A stretch of 6,976 nucleotides of DNA from DAOTXK01 sp034430555 (GTDB taxonomy: Bacteria; Chloroflexota; Anaerolineae; Aggregatilineales; Ch27), in assembly GCA_034430555.1 (NCBI GenBank), contig DAOUEM010000401.1, positions 1 through 6,976 on the forward strand, given 5' to 3'. A program made the position numbers and the translations under genes. Shown here one piece after another: positions 6,272-6,976 of this stretch (within the stretch, counting starts at the first letter, position 1; every line of letters begins with the position of its first letter). A model generated the notes under the pieces. The model worked only from the letters and a program-made list of their open reading frames with translations, ran no database searches and was not told the DNA's origin.

Positions 6272-6976
6272 CTAAAAGAACAGCACCTGCGCCAGCCAGA
6301 TCATGACTGTAGCATTGGCTGTGATGAGAAAGCTGATCTGCACGTGCCCACTGGTATCCGCTACTTCACCACCGCGCATATCCTTGCCGGGGCGGTAAAC
6401 GAGGGAGACAATCGCAAACAAAATCGCCCCCAGCACCGGCAGCCAGATCGGCAGGACGCCCAGGGCAAAGGCCCCCAGGAAGAGCAAGAGAGCCAATATT
6501 ACGCAAGCGTACATCAGTACCCTGGTCATACGCTCGCCCACGATGATAGCGGTGTTATGTAAGCCGGCAGCCTGATCCATTTCATAGTCACGAAGCTGGT
6601 TATACAACTGCCCATAAATCGAGACCAGTGTGGCGGCCAGAGCGACCAGCCACACCCAGCCGGGATCCGTGCCATAGGTAAAGTAACCGGCCAAAAACAG
6701 CAGCCCGCTCAGCATTAACGAGTGAGCGGTGACATCGGCCACCGGCCAGGCCTTGAGCCTCACCGGCTTCCAGGAATAAAAGTGCGACAGCAGCACGGTT
6801 AGGACGCCAATGCCTAATACCCAGATGCCACCTACCGCATAAAGCGCAATCGCCAGTAAGGCGACCAGCCCGGAAAACACCCAGCCAACCATGGGCGTGA
6901 TTTCCCCCATGGCAATAGGATTGCGTATGGCGCGCGCCGGATCACGGGCATCATCTGGAGCATCTTCAATATCATT
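6272..6976 (-). CDS. UbiA-family membrane prenyltransferase (partial, N-terminus beyond the window)
   Basis: The frame is open to the window edge; 234 residues are visible and the true start is outside. UbiA enzymes move an isoprenoid chain from a prenyl diphosphate to an aromatic or other lipophilic acceptor inside the membrane. Both Asp-rich motifs are seen: the first begins at the edge (N1-D2-x-x-D5-x3-D9, followed by RNPIAMGEIT), the second is D130-YEM-D134-x3-G138 near QLRDYEMDQAAG. Between them YSWKPVRLK (67-75) matches the usual loop after the third or fourth helix. About seven transmembrane helices are visible, consistent with the C-terminal part of the nine-helix fold. Substrate cannot be told from this part: menaquinone, chlorophyll/carotenoid and ether-lipid enzymes all share these motifs. 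The gene ends with TAG, and a second in-frame TAG follows two codons later. A terminator follows. An internal ATG at 6910 is not the start, because it would remove the first catalytic motif. Confidence 0.9.
   Translation of the reverse strand, partial: NDIEDAPDDARDPARAIRNPIAMGEITPMVGWVFSGLVALLAIALYAVGGIWVLGIGVLTVLLSHFYSWKPVRLKAWPVADVTAHSLMLSGLLFLAGYFTYGTDPGWVWLVALAATLVSIYGQLYNQLRDYEMDQAAGLHNTAIIVGERMTRVLMYACVILALLLFLGAFALGVLPIWLPVLGAILFAIVSLVYRPGKDMRGGEVADTSGHVQISFLITANATVMIWLAQVLFF

Overview
The window looks like ordinary chromosomal DNA (moderately high GC by eye, densely coded) from a free-living bacterium. A Chloroflexota member, broadly Anaerolineae/Caldilineae/Ardenticatenia-like, is my best guess. 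That rests on the multi-GAF soluble sensor kinase, the DHH-type N-terminus typical of DHH-CBS tRNA nucleotidyltransferases, and the UbiA prenyltransferase. It is inference, not something the sequence proves. Every gene I accept is on the minus strand, so transcription runs from high to low coordinates.

Layout in transcription order: (1) 6976-6272, the C-terminal part of a UbiA-family membrane prenyltransferase. It is cut by the window edge exactly at its first Asp-rich motif and is followed by a clear intrinsic terminator (6185-6218). (2) 6219-6066, the control region of the next unit, with a TTGACA box and short TAGGC-type inverted repeats. (3) 6065-2538, a 1175-residue soluble signalling protein: receiver, GAF, PAS, three GAFs, HisKA, HATPase. 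(4) 2485-2108, a 125-residue four-helix membrane protein of unknown function. It lies 52 bp behind the kinase with no terminator between them, so it is probably co-transcribed; an intrinsic terminator follows (2045-2068). (5) 2028-637, a lipoprotein with the fold of family 5 (oligopeptide/nickel-type) solute-binding proteins, shorter than usual. (6) 640-1, the N-terminal 213 residues of a DHH-family protein, most likely a DHH-CBS-nucleotidyltransferase of the tRNA A-adding type. Its ATG overlaps the TGA of the lipoprotein gene (ATGA).

No pathway links all the genes. The transcription units inferred are ubiA (end), kinase plus small membrane protein, and lipoprotein plus DHH protein. I saw no mobile element, CRISPR array, tRNA or rRNA. 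Nothing here is a clearly new system. The most useful second looks are the histidine cluster in the third GAF domain, the shortened orphan binding protein translationally coupled to a tRNA-processing-type gene, and the unknown membrane protein behind the kinase.
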